Part shown: piece by piece, positions 46,147-58,940 of the stretch
Numbering within the stretch: the first letter of the stretch is position 1
Layout: every line of letters begins with the position of its first letter
From: Tethya wilhelma
Taxonomy: Eukaryota; Porifera; Demospongiae; Tethyida; Tethyidae
DNA length: 64,000 nucleotides
Direction of reading: 5' to 3'
Assembly (NCBI GenBank): GCA_964030475.1
Contig: CAXIPT010000001.1
Location: 22,970,776 to 23,034,775, forward strand
Notes under the pieces: model-generated
Told to the model about the DNA's origin: nothing
The model's database searches: none
Seen by the model: the letters and a program-made list of their open reading frames with translations, nothing else
Made by a program: the position numbers and the translations under genes

Positions 46147-49100
46147 CACACACACACACACATTGCACCACACTCACCAGTTAGCAAGATGATAGAAAGT
46201 GATTAGTCTTTCCCTAGGAGCATTGGAATGAGACGCCCAATCCAACAACTTCAGAAACATTGGACCAAACTGAGCCTCTGATAATTTCATAACCAATGCA
46301 GCAAACGCTTCAATACATTGAGTCTCAATCTCTTCCACAGACACAGGATCCTACAGAGGTAGAGTACATCAAGAGAAGAGACAAATATAAAGTTGTACAA
46401 GATCAACAGCTATGAATTGATTTAGTGAACAACTCAAACATTTAATTAATCTTAGTCTTATACTCATCAAAATTGATCTTTTATGGATAGCCTTGATTAT
46501 TCCCTAGCTTATAATAATGAGTACGACTAAACTAAATGCTTGAATCAATGCATGGTCATTAGCTAGTTCCAGCCTCCCACCTCCTGGTTTTGAGAAGGTC
46601 AAACAAGATTGTGACTTACGTTCCGTTTAGCACATGCTCTGTAATCCAAGGCAGTGAGAAACAGTTGCAATAGGACTCCATCAAGGTTCCTCACATCTTC
46701 CTTACTTAATTTCCTAACAGTCTGAGTGAGCATGATCAGTAGAGCAGCCATAGATGCCTATTAGTAAGTATATATCAGAGTACAAAACAAACTACATCAA
46801 ACTTTAGCTACATGCAAACAACTTACAAGTATTGCAGGGCTATATGTGTGTTTGTGATGGGATATCATACTGTATATTAGGAAATTTTCGTGGGGGAAAT
46901 TTTTCGCGGAAAGCTGCCAAACCACAAAATTTGCAAAAATTTTCCCCCACGAAAATTTCCCGCTATACGGTAATTTCCCAATAAAAAACATGTACCTTTC
47001 CACACGATAAAACTTCACAATAACATTTGTTGTAAGCAGGCAACAAAGAACGACAAGGTACATCAGTTGATATCTTCTCTCTATATGAGAGGGGAAACAC
47101 ACATACACCAGCTATCAACCATTGAAGACAAGCATCTCATACCTGACTTCACTAGCAGCTTTGAGCAACTTCTCAGTCTCTTTGCTTCCATCACTGGAGG
47201 AGCCAACCACACAGAGACAGCACAGCTGTCATAGTGGACATAGTTATATTACAGTAAGTGTTGAGGCAGAATTAGATATATACTTGATTATACACACTTC
47301 CATACATACCTTGGTGGTGATGTCATACAAATAAGAGCTGAGAAACTTTGGAAGGGTTTGTACAACAGCCCCTAGAGCAGATACTGCATTCACTTGAACA
47401 GATACAGGCCTGTATGCATGGATGTTTTGAGGATATACAAAATGTAACATTTGCCTTACTCAACAAAATTGTCTATACATAGCAAAAATTACATCACTTT
47501 GTTCAACACAATATTATAACAGAGACTAAAGGTCTCAACGAAGGGCCTTACAAGCACACCACTAATGAGACACTAATGTATTATAATAAAACAGCAATAC
47601 TTCTCTTGTCCGATGCAAGCAAGTAGAAGTGGCATCAGTGAGGGGAGCAGTGGAATGGCATGAGGTCCCAATGATGAACACAACTCAGCTACACACAATA
47701 GGCAGCCTGTAGCAACACGAGGGTGAAGCTCTTCAGTTCTCAACAAAGACACAATCTGTCTGATAACCTGCATGATCACATAGTAAATCTTGTATGTCCA
47801 AAAACAGTGACATTAAAATATGAGGAGATATGAAAATAAACACAAGTTAAAATGTCCACCTAGTGCAGATCACACAAACTATTGATTGTGAATGTACCTC
47901 AACAAATGCTACTGTGTGCCTCGATCCTATCTTTTGAGACAGCATCTTAACACAGAGCAAAGCAGACTGCCTGTTGGCAGCAGGACAAGTGACTTCACCA
48001 GCTGTTTCCATTAGAACATGAAGCACCCTCAAGAGGGCAGTGTCCTAGAGGGACGTGAGAAACAATTACCGGCAATTCTCCTAAAGCACACAGAAACTCA
48101 CATGAACATCACTAAACTTTGTCCTCTTTTCTGCTAGTTTAGACTTCAGTATATCTAGTCCTTTTCTCTGAATGGCATTATTGTTAATCTCACTATCTAG
48201 CTCCACAGTGATGAGCTGTGTTACAACACTCAAGAAAGAGCTTGGCACCAACAGAGATACAACCTAGTGTAAGGCACACAAGAACAAAATTAATTAATTA
48301 ATTAATAGTGGCAGCAATAAGTTACTTTAAGTGTGGCAATGCTAACATAAAAGTGTTTTCTAATCTTAACACAGAAAAGATTCACCGAACAGTATTAGCT
48401 GACTTGCAAGCTGACCTTGCTAACAAAACTATATGTTTTGTGGATCATGACTTCCCAAAACCTTTTGTCTTCTGAGAGTGCAGAGATCTTGGATTCATTC
48501 ATGGATGACGAATACTTTAGGGAAGTTTGAATTATCCTGCAGTATACAACATACTGGTAGTTGAGAAGTGCAGTAATTATACAGTATATTTGCCCATACT
48601 TTAATGCAGTGTCTTCCAAAGCAGTAGTATCTTGACCAGTCAACAATGATACCTAAAATAGATCACATGCAGTCAATCATAGTTATTGTAAGCAATAAAT
48701 TCTTCTCGTTGGGTAACATAAAAAAGAGCACACCAAGACAACCATTTGTTCACTGTTGTTTGTGTTTCTAAGCTGAAAAATGAAGAAGTTTTGCAACCTA
48801 ATTTTCTTCTACACTTAGCTAGTATGTAATCACTTTAGACTTACAGCTACATTAGCTAGTGAACAAATGGTTGTTAATAGTATCATGGCATAATTATATA
48901 CAAAACCCTGCTTTGTGGTCAGGGACCAACATTTGGAAACATGTGTCTCACCAAATGACTTGTGAAGAAACTAATGTGTGATTACATAAAATAAAACTTA
49001 TCTAACAGTTGACAAAATATAGTAGGTCTAAAATCTTATATAAATACTGTAGACTCGGATTATTAGGTGCACTTCGTTATTAAGTGCACATTTGCCATTA

Positions 49101-52100
49101 GGCGCATACTGTCTTCTCACACTTATCATTGATAACAGGCACAAAGTTTATACACTGGATGTTCACACAGCTTTCTAAGCCTGACAGCCATGAACAATGC
49201 TTTGTTCCACTACTTGGCCTTCCATTTCAATTAGAAATGGCAGCTTTTCACAGCTTAAACTCTTGAGCTCTAGCTCTAGCTACGTAGTGCAATCGATTTC
49301 TGCTTAATGACATCATTCATTTGGAGGCGTGGTCATACGGTAGCCCTCATTATTAGCCGCACTTCGTTATTTAGCGTGTACTTTTTCATTAATATCCCAA
49401 TAAGCGCGTGCGCCTAATAACCCAAGTCTCCGGCTAATTTTTATCTGATGCACCCTTTTGGGACTTAGAAAATTTTTGTACAGTCATCCCTAGGAAAAGG
49501 TCGTTACAATAAAAATAGTTTTAGAGCTTAAAATTTGATTGTACTATAGCTAACATACAGTCTGCCAGAGACTACCTTCATTTGAAAGCAAATGCAATAA
49601 AGTCATGAAGTCTTATTCAGTTCTACTCGACTCTGATCAAGTGAGAACTTGAGCAGAAGCCCGCTCTCAGTGCAGAAGTTTGATCTCCACAACTTGACGT
49701 AACAAGCTTTACAGAGCTGCATGCATGCCTACTAGGCTATATACTGATCAATGCAAACTTCTGAAACTAGAATTACAGAAAAGTTATTTCAGGCTCATTG
49801 TCTGATTCTCTATCAATTAAGCGAGCCTTTGACTTCACAACTTTGTAGTGCTGAGTCACTAGCCAGCATGCATGCCATAACCCTTTATCACTGCATTGCA
49901 ATTGGATCACTGTTGGTACTCAGCTAATCATTATGCCGTAGAAAATCAAAGGCTAGCTAGCTAGCTACTGAATGATAGTCTCAGTGACTTTCTGGCACTT
50001 TGCCATTGGCATTGCTTTTATGGTGTTTCAGTTTGTATCTGCTTCACTACATGCACATGACTCGGTTGAGCGGGATCTATAGCTGTCTATCTCTTTATTT
50101 TTATATCCGTAGATGGACAGTACACTGCAAACACTAGTACAGTCAAATTTCTAGCTCTTATTGTGACGATCTTTTCCTATATAATACCATGCAAAAATTT
50201 TCTAAGTCTCAAAAGGGTGCGTCAGATAAAAATTAGCCTACGGTATACCAAAACCTTGATCCCACATCTTTATTTGGACACAACAACCACAACTAGCCTT
50301 CAAAATGCAGGTAAAACAGTCTACTGCCATACCACAATTTCTCCAGTTCACACTGTACTTATTACCTCTTGAAGCATAATTGCATCAAATGGTTGAGATT
50401 TTAGAGTTGACTAACTAGTGAATCTACTCAACCATGAAACCTTCAGCTTGTGATATACAGAGCTGGAATACCTTGGCAGCAAATGACTCCTCTGAGACAA
50501 GAGATACCAAAAAATTGATGGTTGAATATTTGAACTGCTTAAGTTGTTTGTTAGTGTGACCAGCAACATGAAAGAGTGATGACACAGCAGGTGGAAGCCT
50601 TCTCAGTTTAGACACAGCTGAAGGAAAAATATATATGTAAAGATTGAATTTAGCAATCAAGAGTAAACAGATCTTTACATACTATGTAGTTCTTATCTTT
50701 AAAGTGATTTGAGGCAAAGTTTATAATTACGCATTTTTACTTGAAGGGAATGCATATCTTCTTCAGGCATTACTTCCTTGCATTTATATCAAAACACCAA
50801 AAGTGTGTCTTTATAAGCCTTAACCCAATTTCACCATCTGGTACAGTGAAATTTAACTGTTTCCATACCTTAATACATGTACTTGACACAATATAACAAG
50901 TATGGCAATGTACTACTGATATGGGGTGAAAAGTGTACTCTAAAGGGCTATAATAATATATTATCACGATGAAGCCATTCGGATACTGTATAATGTACTG
51001 TATAATACTATCTTCGAAAGATTCGACACCTCTTATTATTTGGAACCCTTTACCACATTATATTCACTTCTTACTTTCGACAAGTCATTATGATGTGTAT
51101 ATGCAATTGAGCACACGCACATATAATGCATGCAGGCATAACACCATCTAGAAATCCGGCAAAGCTTGAAAATTTGTTGATTTTGCGCAATCTAAGAAGA
51201 TATATGCTAGTAAACCCTTTGATGTTCTACAATACAAGTACATGTACATTATGAATTACATGTTGGTCTTTCTTCAGGGAGAATGGTTAAGTAGTTGATC
51301 AATTTAAGCAATGCTAACAGTTGCACTTTGGGAAGAAATTTTTGGGCCAATGCAACAGGAAAATTGGTGTCCACACCTCCATCCTGTGGAAAGAGAACGT
51401 AACATAAACAATTGAAATGCTAACTAGAAACCATAATTATTATAACAAAACCCAATCACTATTGGGCTACGGTGAAATGGTTTAATTATAGAACAGGTGG
51501 CTAGAATATAGGGCAACTTCAACACAGCCAAACAGCATTTTGCATATTGAAACAGCCTTGATATACAGGGTATTCAAATAATCATCAATTCACCACTCGC
51601 GTTTACCAGATTTACCTTTGATATGGCAATACAGTGTAAAATTAATGTGGTGTGGTTTTGGGTTTGACCGGAGTACAAAGTTCTTGCACTTATGGTCAAG
51701 GCTGGACTGAGTGGCCAGTTAGCGCATTAGACAGGGCATATCAATTTTTACAACATGAGGTCGAGACGCAGGGCTTTGATAGAGAGGTGACCTCAGTATT
51801 CAGGTGATAGCTAAGGTTTTACCGATGTGTTATCACTGTACACTGTAAAAACAAAAGCGTGTAGTGCATACCTTTGGTGTGCGTAGAGAGACAAATTGCA
51901 CACTTTTTGTCTCTAGGTGAACACTTTTGGTGTGCACTACACACTTCTGTTTTTACAGTGCATAGATATATTATAACAGATTATACGTACATTATATTCT
52001 GTATACACTATTGTGAACTATCTAGTACCTACAAAATATCAGGAGCATAGTCGGTGAATATACGAATTACAGTAATACAAGTTCTTAGTTAAAATATACT

Positions 52101-55100
52101 CATACACATACAGGAAGGATTAGGAAAGATAGCTAGGATACTAGTATAGCTCCATACACTCATGGCACAATATTTCCAGGAAATTCACGTTAAGACCATA
52201 TTAAGTAAATGCGAAAAAAAATTTAACAAAGACCTTATAGGAGTGTTCTTAATGAGATAATAATCGTGATTATAATTGGGACAAGCCTGAGCGACCCCCA
52301 TTGGAACGTAGAAACATTGAAGCAACCGTCACGCCGTTGACCAAGCCGGAAATAGCTAAGATACTCAAATTGAGCGAATAACTTCAAAAAATTAAAACAC
52401 CTACGGTGTGCATGCGCACAAACACTTACGGTATTTCCATTTACACGTAATGGACAGCGTGGTATCAAAATTTTATGAAATGAATCTCGTGGTGGAAGCA
52501 AAAGACACTCAGGTCTCGAGGACACTGAAAGAGCCAGGGGCTGAGCTGTGAACTTGGCTATAAAATGAGCTATGGACGTACAGAAAAACTACAGAGGGAA
52601 TTCTGCAATTTAATTGGTTTCTGCTTTATAAATATTGCTCAAACCTAGCAACAAATGCCAAACTAGATCAGTGGTGAACACACTTGCTTGCAGAGCAGGT
52701 TTTTTTTGCTTTACTTCAGTCTCATTCCCAGGAGACTAGGCCTGAGTCTCCGTAAGCCAGCTAGCAACCCTGCTGAAGCTGATCAGTATGCTCAGGCTCG
52801 TCCCACGATGTTTCCATCCGACTAGTTATTTCTAGCAATAAATTTGGTTGTAATCAGCAAAGAATGCTTTATAGTTCACTCAGTACATCAAAGCAAAAGG
52901 GAAATAATATACATGAACACATGGTGTTGGGAGTTTCACAATCAAATCTAGTTATTACAATACATCAGAAGTGAAGCTACAACATATACCGAGTATTTCA
53001 TTGTTCTATAAACTCAAATAATATGTATAAAAACATCAGACTGAAGTTAGATTATCATACATGAAAACATGGTGAACTACCTGTAGAAACCCTGAACCAG
53101 ACTATGCAATACACAACGTTATTTTATCAAACTGAAAGTGATTGAGAATAAACACAGGAAAAAATTGAAGAACAAACACATACAACATGCACTGTGACAC
53201 TCAACCATAAACAAAGTGAGAGTCTGAAAGAATGGCAACATTACAGTTAGCTCTAACTGCTATTCTCATTAGTCTGATTACTACTGAACCAAATGTAAAT
53301 CATCAGCAACATAACACAACTTCAAATGTGAACAACACAGGAGACCTAGAAGTACAAGCAAGACACCAACACCTGACCACTATAGTGAGAGATAGCACTG
53401 ACAACCAAAACAACTCTCATCACCTACCATGGTTGAATACCGAGAACTGGTGTGATTCTGACCTCAATAATGTCGTGATATGTCACTCAGACATCTTGCA
53501 CATTCAAGCTTGCTACTGTGTGTATTATGATGAAGGACTGCACAAACTACTTCTTGGCTATTGTTTGTTCACTTGCTACCTTCCCAAACAAAATCTATAC
53601 TATAAATTCAATTTGACAGAAGTTTACAATGGAACAGTGATCAATGAAAACATGTGCAGTGGAGATGTGTTTGGTACTACAGGCGTACATTTAAGAAGGA
53701 CAGGGAGGTTTTGTGGCGAATGTGAACCAGGTTATGGATTGCCAGCATACTCTTACCACTTTTCCGGTGTGAAAAGTGTCTTGACAAAAGTTACAAACAC
53801 TGGATGTGGTACTTTGCAATAGCATTAGGGCCACTCACAATATTTTACTTTATTGTAGTGATTTTTGAAATCAATGCAGCCAGTGGTCGACTGAACATGT
53901 ATGTGTTCTTATGTCAAGTGGCATCCATGCCAGCACAAATGAGACTATTCACTCTATCTGTTGAAGCTGTAGATAAAGCAACTGCTAGCAAAAGCTTTGC
54001 CTACTTCATACTGTCAATCTATGGGATATGGAATCTTGACTTCTTTCGGATAATGTACCATCCATTTTGCATTCAGTCAAACATGACTGTTTTACAGGTA
54101 CTAGCAATGGACTATATCATAGCCATCTACCCCATCATCTTGACTATCATCACATACATGCTTGTTCGACTCAAGCAAACAAATTTTAGAATTATATCTT
54201 TTCTCACGATACCATTCAATATGTGTGTCAGTCGCTTCAGAAGACATTGGAACCTACAGACTTCCCTTACAAAAGCATTCGCAACTTTCATGCTACTATC
54301 ATACGTGAAGCTTCTAGGAGTTTCATTTGACCTTCTAGTGCCTACACATGTCTATAATATCCACAACATTAGCTCTCAGGATGTACCAATATACAAATAT
54401 TTATACTATGATGCAACCATTGAAATGTTTGGTCCAGATCATCTACCCTATGCAATTCTTGCAATTGTTGTTCTTGCTCTCTTTATATTCTGTCCTCTTG
54501 TCTTGTTTTGCCTCTATCCTTGTCGATGGTTCCAACGGCTACTGAACCTAACTGGTCTACGATGCCAGGCCTTACACACATTCATGGATGTCTATACCGG
54601 ACTGTATCGTCATGAGCCTCATGACTGGAGGTATTTTGCAGCGTTACACGTTTTGGGTAGAATAATAACACTAGTAGCATTTGAGGTGCTACTCTCTCTC
54701 TATATTATACCTGTCATAGCTTTAATGGCAGTTGTTGGTGCAATAGTGATTGCAATAGTTCATCCAAAAAAGTCTACTACTCACAATATTTTAGACACAG
54801 TTCTTCTTCTAACGATGGCCTCCGGTTATTTAGCATTTACTGCAATCATATTCGCAAGTTTTGAAACTCCAGGTGCTTCAGAGCGCTATATCACAAAGAT
54901 TATTGCTATGTTTGTCATTTTCCTCCCTAGTCTATATCCTGTGCTCTTCTGCTTCCGTTACGTTTACAGAAAACTCAAAATGATAAACACAACCAGATGT
55001 ACAAGTCTTCCCAGGTGTCTATGGAGATCTGATTCTATTGATTCCCTTCCTGATCGTATGATGCACGAAGAAGACTACCCTCCACTGTTGCCACCTCAAA

Positions 55101-58100
55101 GTATTTCTAACAACCAATACAACAGCCATACTAGTAATGCTCTGGGGCAGCTACCATTACACAATACCACTGCTGCAGATACATACTGATCAGAGGTGAC
55201 ATCATACACTGGAGAGTGATGTCGGTACAATAACAATAACATGTAACTAATGTGTATTTGTTGTATGTATAATGTTTTTTTGACTTAATTAAGAGTAAAC
55301 AATTATAATGTACCATTAAATGTAATCTTTATGGTATACATTTAGGCCATTTGCATAAGTATACTAAGTAGTTTTTATAACTTTTTACTTTTTCAGTATT
55401 TCTAATAAAGAATAGCTTGTTGTAAAAAAATTTAAATGAAAGCACTAATAGTGCGCAATCTTCTGCTGCACTCAACTTCCTCTGGCCCTAGACCCCACAT
55501 CTTTTGCATGCATTACAAAACTCAGAAAGCTTCTATGCATGCCTAATTAGATCAATTATATCCTCAATTCTGCCACTACAGCTGCTATTATTAAATTTCG
55601 TAAGATAACATGGCCACCTAAGCATTGCCACTCAAAACTCTAAGTCTCACCTTTTGTCAGAGACTACAGGCTCTATCAAAAATTGTAATCCTACATACGT
55701 ACATGCATAGCCAAGTGTGATTAAGTATACTAAAGGGCTTGATATGTGAGTGTATGTGTGTGTGTGTGTGTGTGTTTGTTCAAATCCATTCATCAGTGGT
55801 AGATTGTACACTAGTACAGATTTGTGAACATGCAGACACATCGCTAGCTTCATATACATGCACACTGAGCTGTTATTCTGACAATAGGCAAGCTAAGATA
55901 GTTCATTGTGCTCCTCCAAACATCTCTGCTAATACTATATATGCAAAGTTGGAGCAGAAGAGGAACACACTAGCCTCGAACCAGGCTCTCTTCCGCTAAT
56001 TTTTTTCTGCACGCGAATTATCATCCGCGTGCAAAGGGAGGGAGAGAGCTTGGAAGATTTTAATCACGTGCACATCGTGGTTGGACGTGGTTAGGGCGTT
56101 GTGGTCCAAGTCGCCCACGCTTGCCCTTTGATCCAGTTTGTTGCCATTCAAAGTCAACGAGAAGCTGTCCTTTTCCTTCGTGAAACTTCAAATCTATGTC
56201 AACTTGGATGTATACTAACCTGACTCAGTGAGAGAGTCTCTAGTTTCCACAGACTTGCAGTAAGTCGCCATTTTGTACGAAGAATAGTTGTAGCAAAACC
56301 GTTCAAAACGGCAAAAGTTTGTCAACTTTCTTTTTCTCCAGAGTAGTAGTTAATGCTAACAGCACAGAGCACAGTCTATCTCTTTAGTTTCTTCAACAAA
56401 ACTGTTGATTCACGAGTGAAAAGACAACCACGACGTGCACATGATTAATGATGATAATACGCGTGCAGAAAAAAATTAGCGGGAGAGAGCCTGGTTTGAG
56501 GCTAGGAACACACAATGCCAAGGATTCCATGCCGTAAGCAAAGTCAAACATCACTTACATTGTTCACTTCTTCATGGAACCGATATTTGTACACACACAC
56601 ACACACACACAGNATTAATATTCATAACATATAATTATGTAAAACTTTACTGAGTTGTTCAAAACGCCAAAAAAATAAATGTGCAGAAAATGTAAATATC
56701 CCGAACTAGATATACTGCAACAACATAAAAATTCACTTACTGGGTCACTAAAACTAAAGTACTCACCTACTAAGCAACTGAAAGAGGCAGGGCATCAAGA
56801 GGTGAGCATCGGAGATGGAATGCTTCCTCTCATGAAGAACTTCCAGGATGACCAAGACCCTCTTCCAAGGTGGAGAAAAACCATCACCACCATCATTTCC
56901 TGGCAAGGCAGCCCCACGATATCTGCAGAAGATATTTCAAGACAATAGACATATACATGTAGGCACACATATTGAAGTACATACACGAGGACAATGTAGC
57001 TATGTGGGTAGTACACTACCTTGGTTTCTTCGTTGGTGTTCTCTCAGATTTATCACCACCTAGCTTATCAATGTGTTGAGTCAGTTCACTCACCACCAAC
57101 TCTGCAGACAGATGCAACTGCAGGATACATACATATTACAGGTGATCTTTTTAATATTGACAAACTTTGCGATCAGTACCAATACCTGTATTAGCTGGTC
57201 CTTTACTAGGTTGACAGTGTTTGTTTCCTTACTATCAATCAACAAGTCAATAAGCTTTCCAAGAAGTGTTTGTTGCATCTCGGTAGATTTTAGTTGATCG
57301 AAAAAATCTGTTGTGAGCTAAGCAAACAAGAAAAATACAACAGGCTTAAGTCACCAAAACTACAAACTTATGCTATGCATCATACCTGTCTCAGGGCCAA
57401 CTCCCTTGGAGACACACTATGGTCATCATACAAATACTTGGTATCCAACAGTCGGACCAAGCTGTGAAGGATGACATCATCGATAACAGGAGCCATCTTA
57501 GTTGTAAAAGACTTGATGATGAGGGCCAAGAGCTGGGAGTCAAATGATTTCCATCTCTCTTCAGAGACTGGGAGATGTGGGTGTGGAGTGGAAATCTCCA
57601 TTGGCATGGAGTGGCTGTATTGACCAGTCTGGAAAGATAGAGACTTGTGGAGAAAGAAGTCCACCATCGGCAGAATTGCAGTAAATTTGAGCTATGTATG
57701 AGAGAGGGCAGTTATAAGAAAGCATTCATGTACATATACACTTGCTTAAACAGGACTGGTATTTTCAAGCTACATATAAATGTACAGAATCACACCTTTT
57801 CATCCACATCAACCAGAGCCCTAAGGAGACCATATTGGATGTAAGATGGAGCTCCCATTGCAATAATGTGCAACAAGATACAATCCAGTGTCTTTGTTCT
57901 TGTGCCATCACTAGTGCCTCTTTCTATAGTCCCAGTTGTCCTACGCTTTCTCTTCCTCAAATTCTTTCTGGGAGTCTCAGGAACTTCTTCATCCAGCTTA
58001 AGAATTCTTTTCAGAACATGTTGTAGACAAGAAGGGTCAGAAGTGAGCTCCACTTGTGAGCTACATAGCTTGTCCACAAGGTAAATGAAAGGTGAGTTAC

Positions 58101-58738
58101 TCTCTAGCTCTGAAGGTCCAAGATTTGAGATGATGTCATTGAAGGCAGTGAGACAATTCAGGACGGAATCACGAATGAACTTGTGAGGACTCATGAGGGG
58201 AATGAGAAGAGAGGGAACAACTGAATGTAGAGAGTGTGGTGAAGGTAGCAATCAAACACACAATATCACAAAACAATCAAGATAAAATTCAATGCTTACT
58301 AGGGCACTGACTCCCAAACAGACCAATGACAGAGTCCGCATTTCTTGACCTGAGGTAGGCAGTGGCAATGTTCAAGCTACATGCTTGCAAAGTAGGTGTG
58401 ACGTTTAGTGAGGAAAGTTTAAACATTGGATCACGGTCCAGAGGGGCTGTCCAGATCATTGCAAGGAAACGCAGCAAAAAACCACACTTAGAAAAGTGAA
58501 CCTGGGCATTACAGTGCAAACACTAGTAATATTTATTTTGTGGAGACATGGATGGCAGAGAGAACTACCTGTATCAGTCTTGAGAGAATGTATTTACTGA
58601 CTCCACCCATAAGTGCACCCTCCTCTGGGTCTGTATCAACATAGTGGGTCAACAGAGAGAAGACTCCCAACATCACCTGGTAGTAAAGCTGCTCCTCATT
58701 ATCACCACACTCCTTGGAGGGCACCTCCAACCACAGAT
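45148..58738 (-). CDS. HEATR1: HEATR1/UTP10, central to C-terminal exons, incomplete
   Basis: Exons (high to low): 58738-58569, 58501-58300, 58220-57796, 57691-57386, 57307-57186, 57117-57020, 56922-56767, gap at 56613, 51383-51260, 50617-50441, 48652-48600, 48536-48416, 48263-48102, 48044-47898, 47767-47601, 47409-47310, 47225-47143, 47080-46996, 46757-46620, 46350-46178, 45541-45452, 45329-45148. The order follows human HEATR1: PPWKRVLVILEVLHERKH; AANRQSALLCVKMLSQKIG; LLCVAELCSSLGPHAIPLLP; ERLITFYHLAN; LKGLFLLFAGHIVK; SCLLLSYILQCLEKVFLYD. HEATR1 is a large HEAT-repeat scaffold of the UtpA/U3 small-subunit processome in the nucleolus, needed for 18S rRNA maturation and rDNA transcription. 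The N-terminal exons, roughly 230 residues between exons 7 and 8, and the last ~120 residues are not found. Exon edges are by eye. Confidence 0.85.
45940..46165. repeat. (CA)n microsatellite in a HEATR1 intron, with a gap
   Basis: More than 200 bp of CA repeat interrupted by GCACAC units and by one N at 46072; ORFs in it are spurious. It starts a few bases downstream of the exon 46350-46178 donor in the gene's direction. Confidence 0.9.
46868..46972. mobile_element. 105-bp foldback MITE, TACYGTATAG family, HEATR1 intron
   Basis: TACTGTATATTAGGAAATTT at the left is mirrored by AAATTTCCCGCTATACGGTA at the right. The arms include CGTGGGGGAAA and its complement. Confidence 0.75.
49051..49430. 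mobile_element. 380-bp element with AGACTYGGRTTATTAGGYGC ends
   Basis: Left AGACTCGGATTATTAGGTGC, right inverse GCGCCTAATAACCCAAGTCT. Internal variants of ATTAGGCGCA / GCACTTCGTTATT recur. It lies in the long HEATR1 intron between exons 50617-50441 and 48652-48600, which is otherwise featureless. Confidence 0.65.
51841..51960. mobile_element. 120-bp foldback MITE, CACTGTAAAAACA ends
   Basis: Starts CACTGTAAAAACAAAAGCGT and ends ACTTCTGTTTTTACAGTG, with inner inverted GTGTAGTGCA/TGCACTACAC. It lies in the HEATR1 intron left of the nested membrane-protein gene. Confidence 0.7.
51961..53231. other. Intron DNA and upstream flank of the nested membrane-protein gene
   Basis: No HEATR1 exon recognised. 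A short minus-strand frame at about 52437-52560 followed by a GTAAGT-like donor does not match HEATR1 and is not called. Confidence 0.4.
53232..55189 (+). CDS. Multi-TM receptor-like protein nested in HEATR1, one frameshift
   Basis: Two overlapping frames read as one protein of about 650 residues. The first (53232-53822) has a signal peptide (MATLQLALTAILISLI), an Asn-rich linker and a Cys-rich module ending GRFCGECEPGYGLPAYSYHF. The second frame supplies CEKCLDKSYKHWMWYF and about eight hydrophobic helices, ending in a cytosolic tail with RSDSIDSLPDRM. In the homologue at 58941-62759 these parts are continuous, and one missing base near 53767 explains the break, either a sequencing error or a recent mutation. 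Unlike its larger relative it lacks the Pmp-repeat ectodomain. It is intronless and opposite in strand to HEATR1. Ligand and function are unknown. Confidence 0.72.
55190..55961. other. 3' flank of the nested gene
   Basis: AATAAA near 55404 could end the nested transcript. A short GT microsatellite sits at about 55755-55775. Otherwise non-coding. Confidence 0.5.
55971..56504. mobile_element. Mutator-like foldback element, 534 bp, perfect 9-bp TSD
   Basis: Left TAGCCTCGAACCAGGCTCTC, right (inverted) TAGCCTCAAACCAGGCTCTC. The match extends about 45 bp to CTGCACGCG. Flanked by GGAACACAC at 55962-55970 and 56505-56513. The interior is non-coding as far as seen. Confidence 0.88.
56590..56612. repeat. 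Short (CA)n run ending at a contig join
   Basis: ACACAC repeat followed by the N at 56613. The missing middle exons of HEATR1 may belong to this gap. Confidence 0.8.
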
Positions 58739-58940
58739 CTGAGAATGTACAATAATTATTGTCATGAATAGAAGTGTACACTTGGGACGAAATCAGAACA
58801 TAAATCTAGAGAATGGTTTAAAATCATTAATTTTGTGGCCAGTATTCAAAACTCTGTTGGCTAATCTTTTTTGGGAGTAAACCCAGTGTAAAAGCATTGA
58901 TAAACTTGAATTTGGACAGTCAAAGTTCACTGTCACTACA

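Noticed and set aside
45726..46206. Long Cys-Val or His-Thr repeat ORFs on both strands
   Set aside because: All are translations of the CA/GT microsatellite.
52235..52540. Minus-strand frame ending before a GTAAGT-like donor, as a missing HEATR1 exon
   Set aside because: Its peptide does not resemble the HEATR1 segment expected there.
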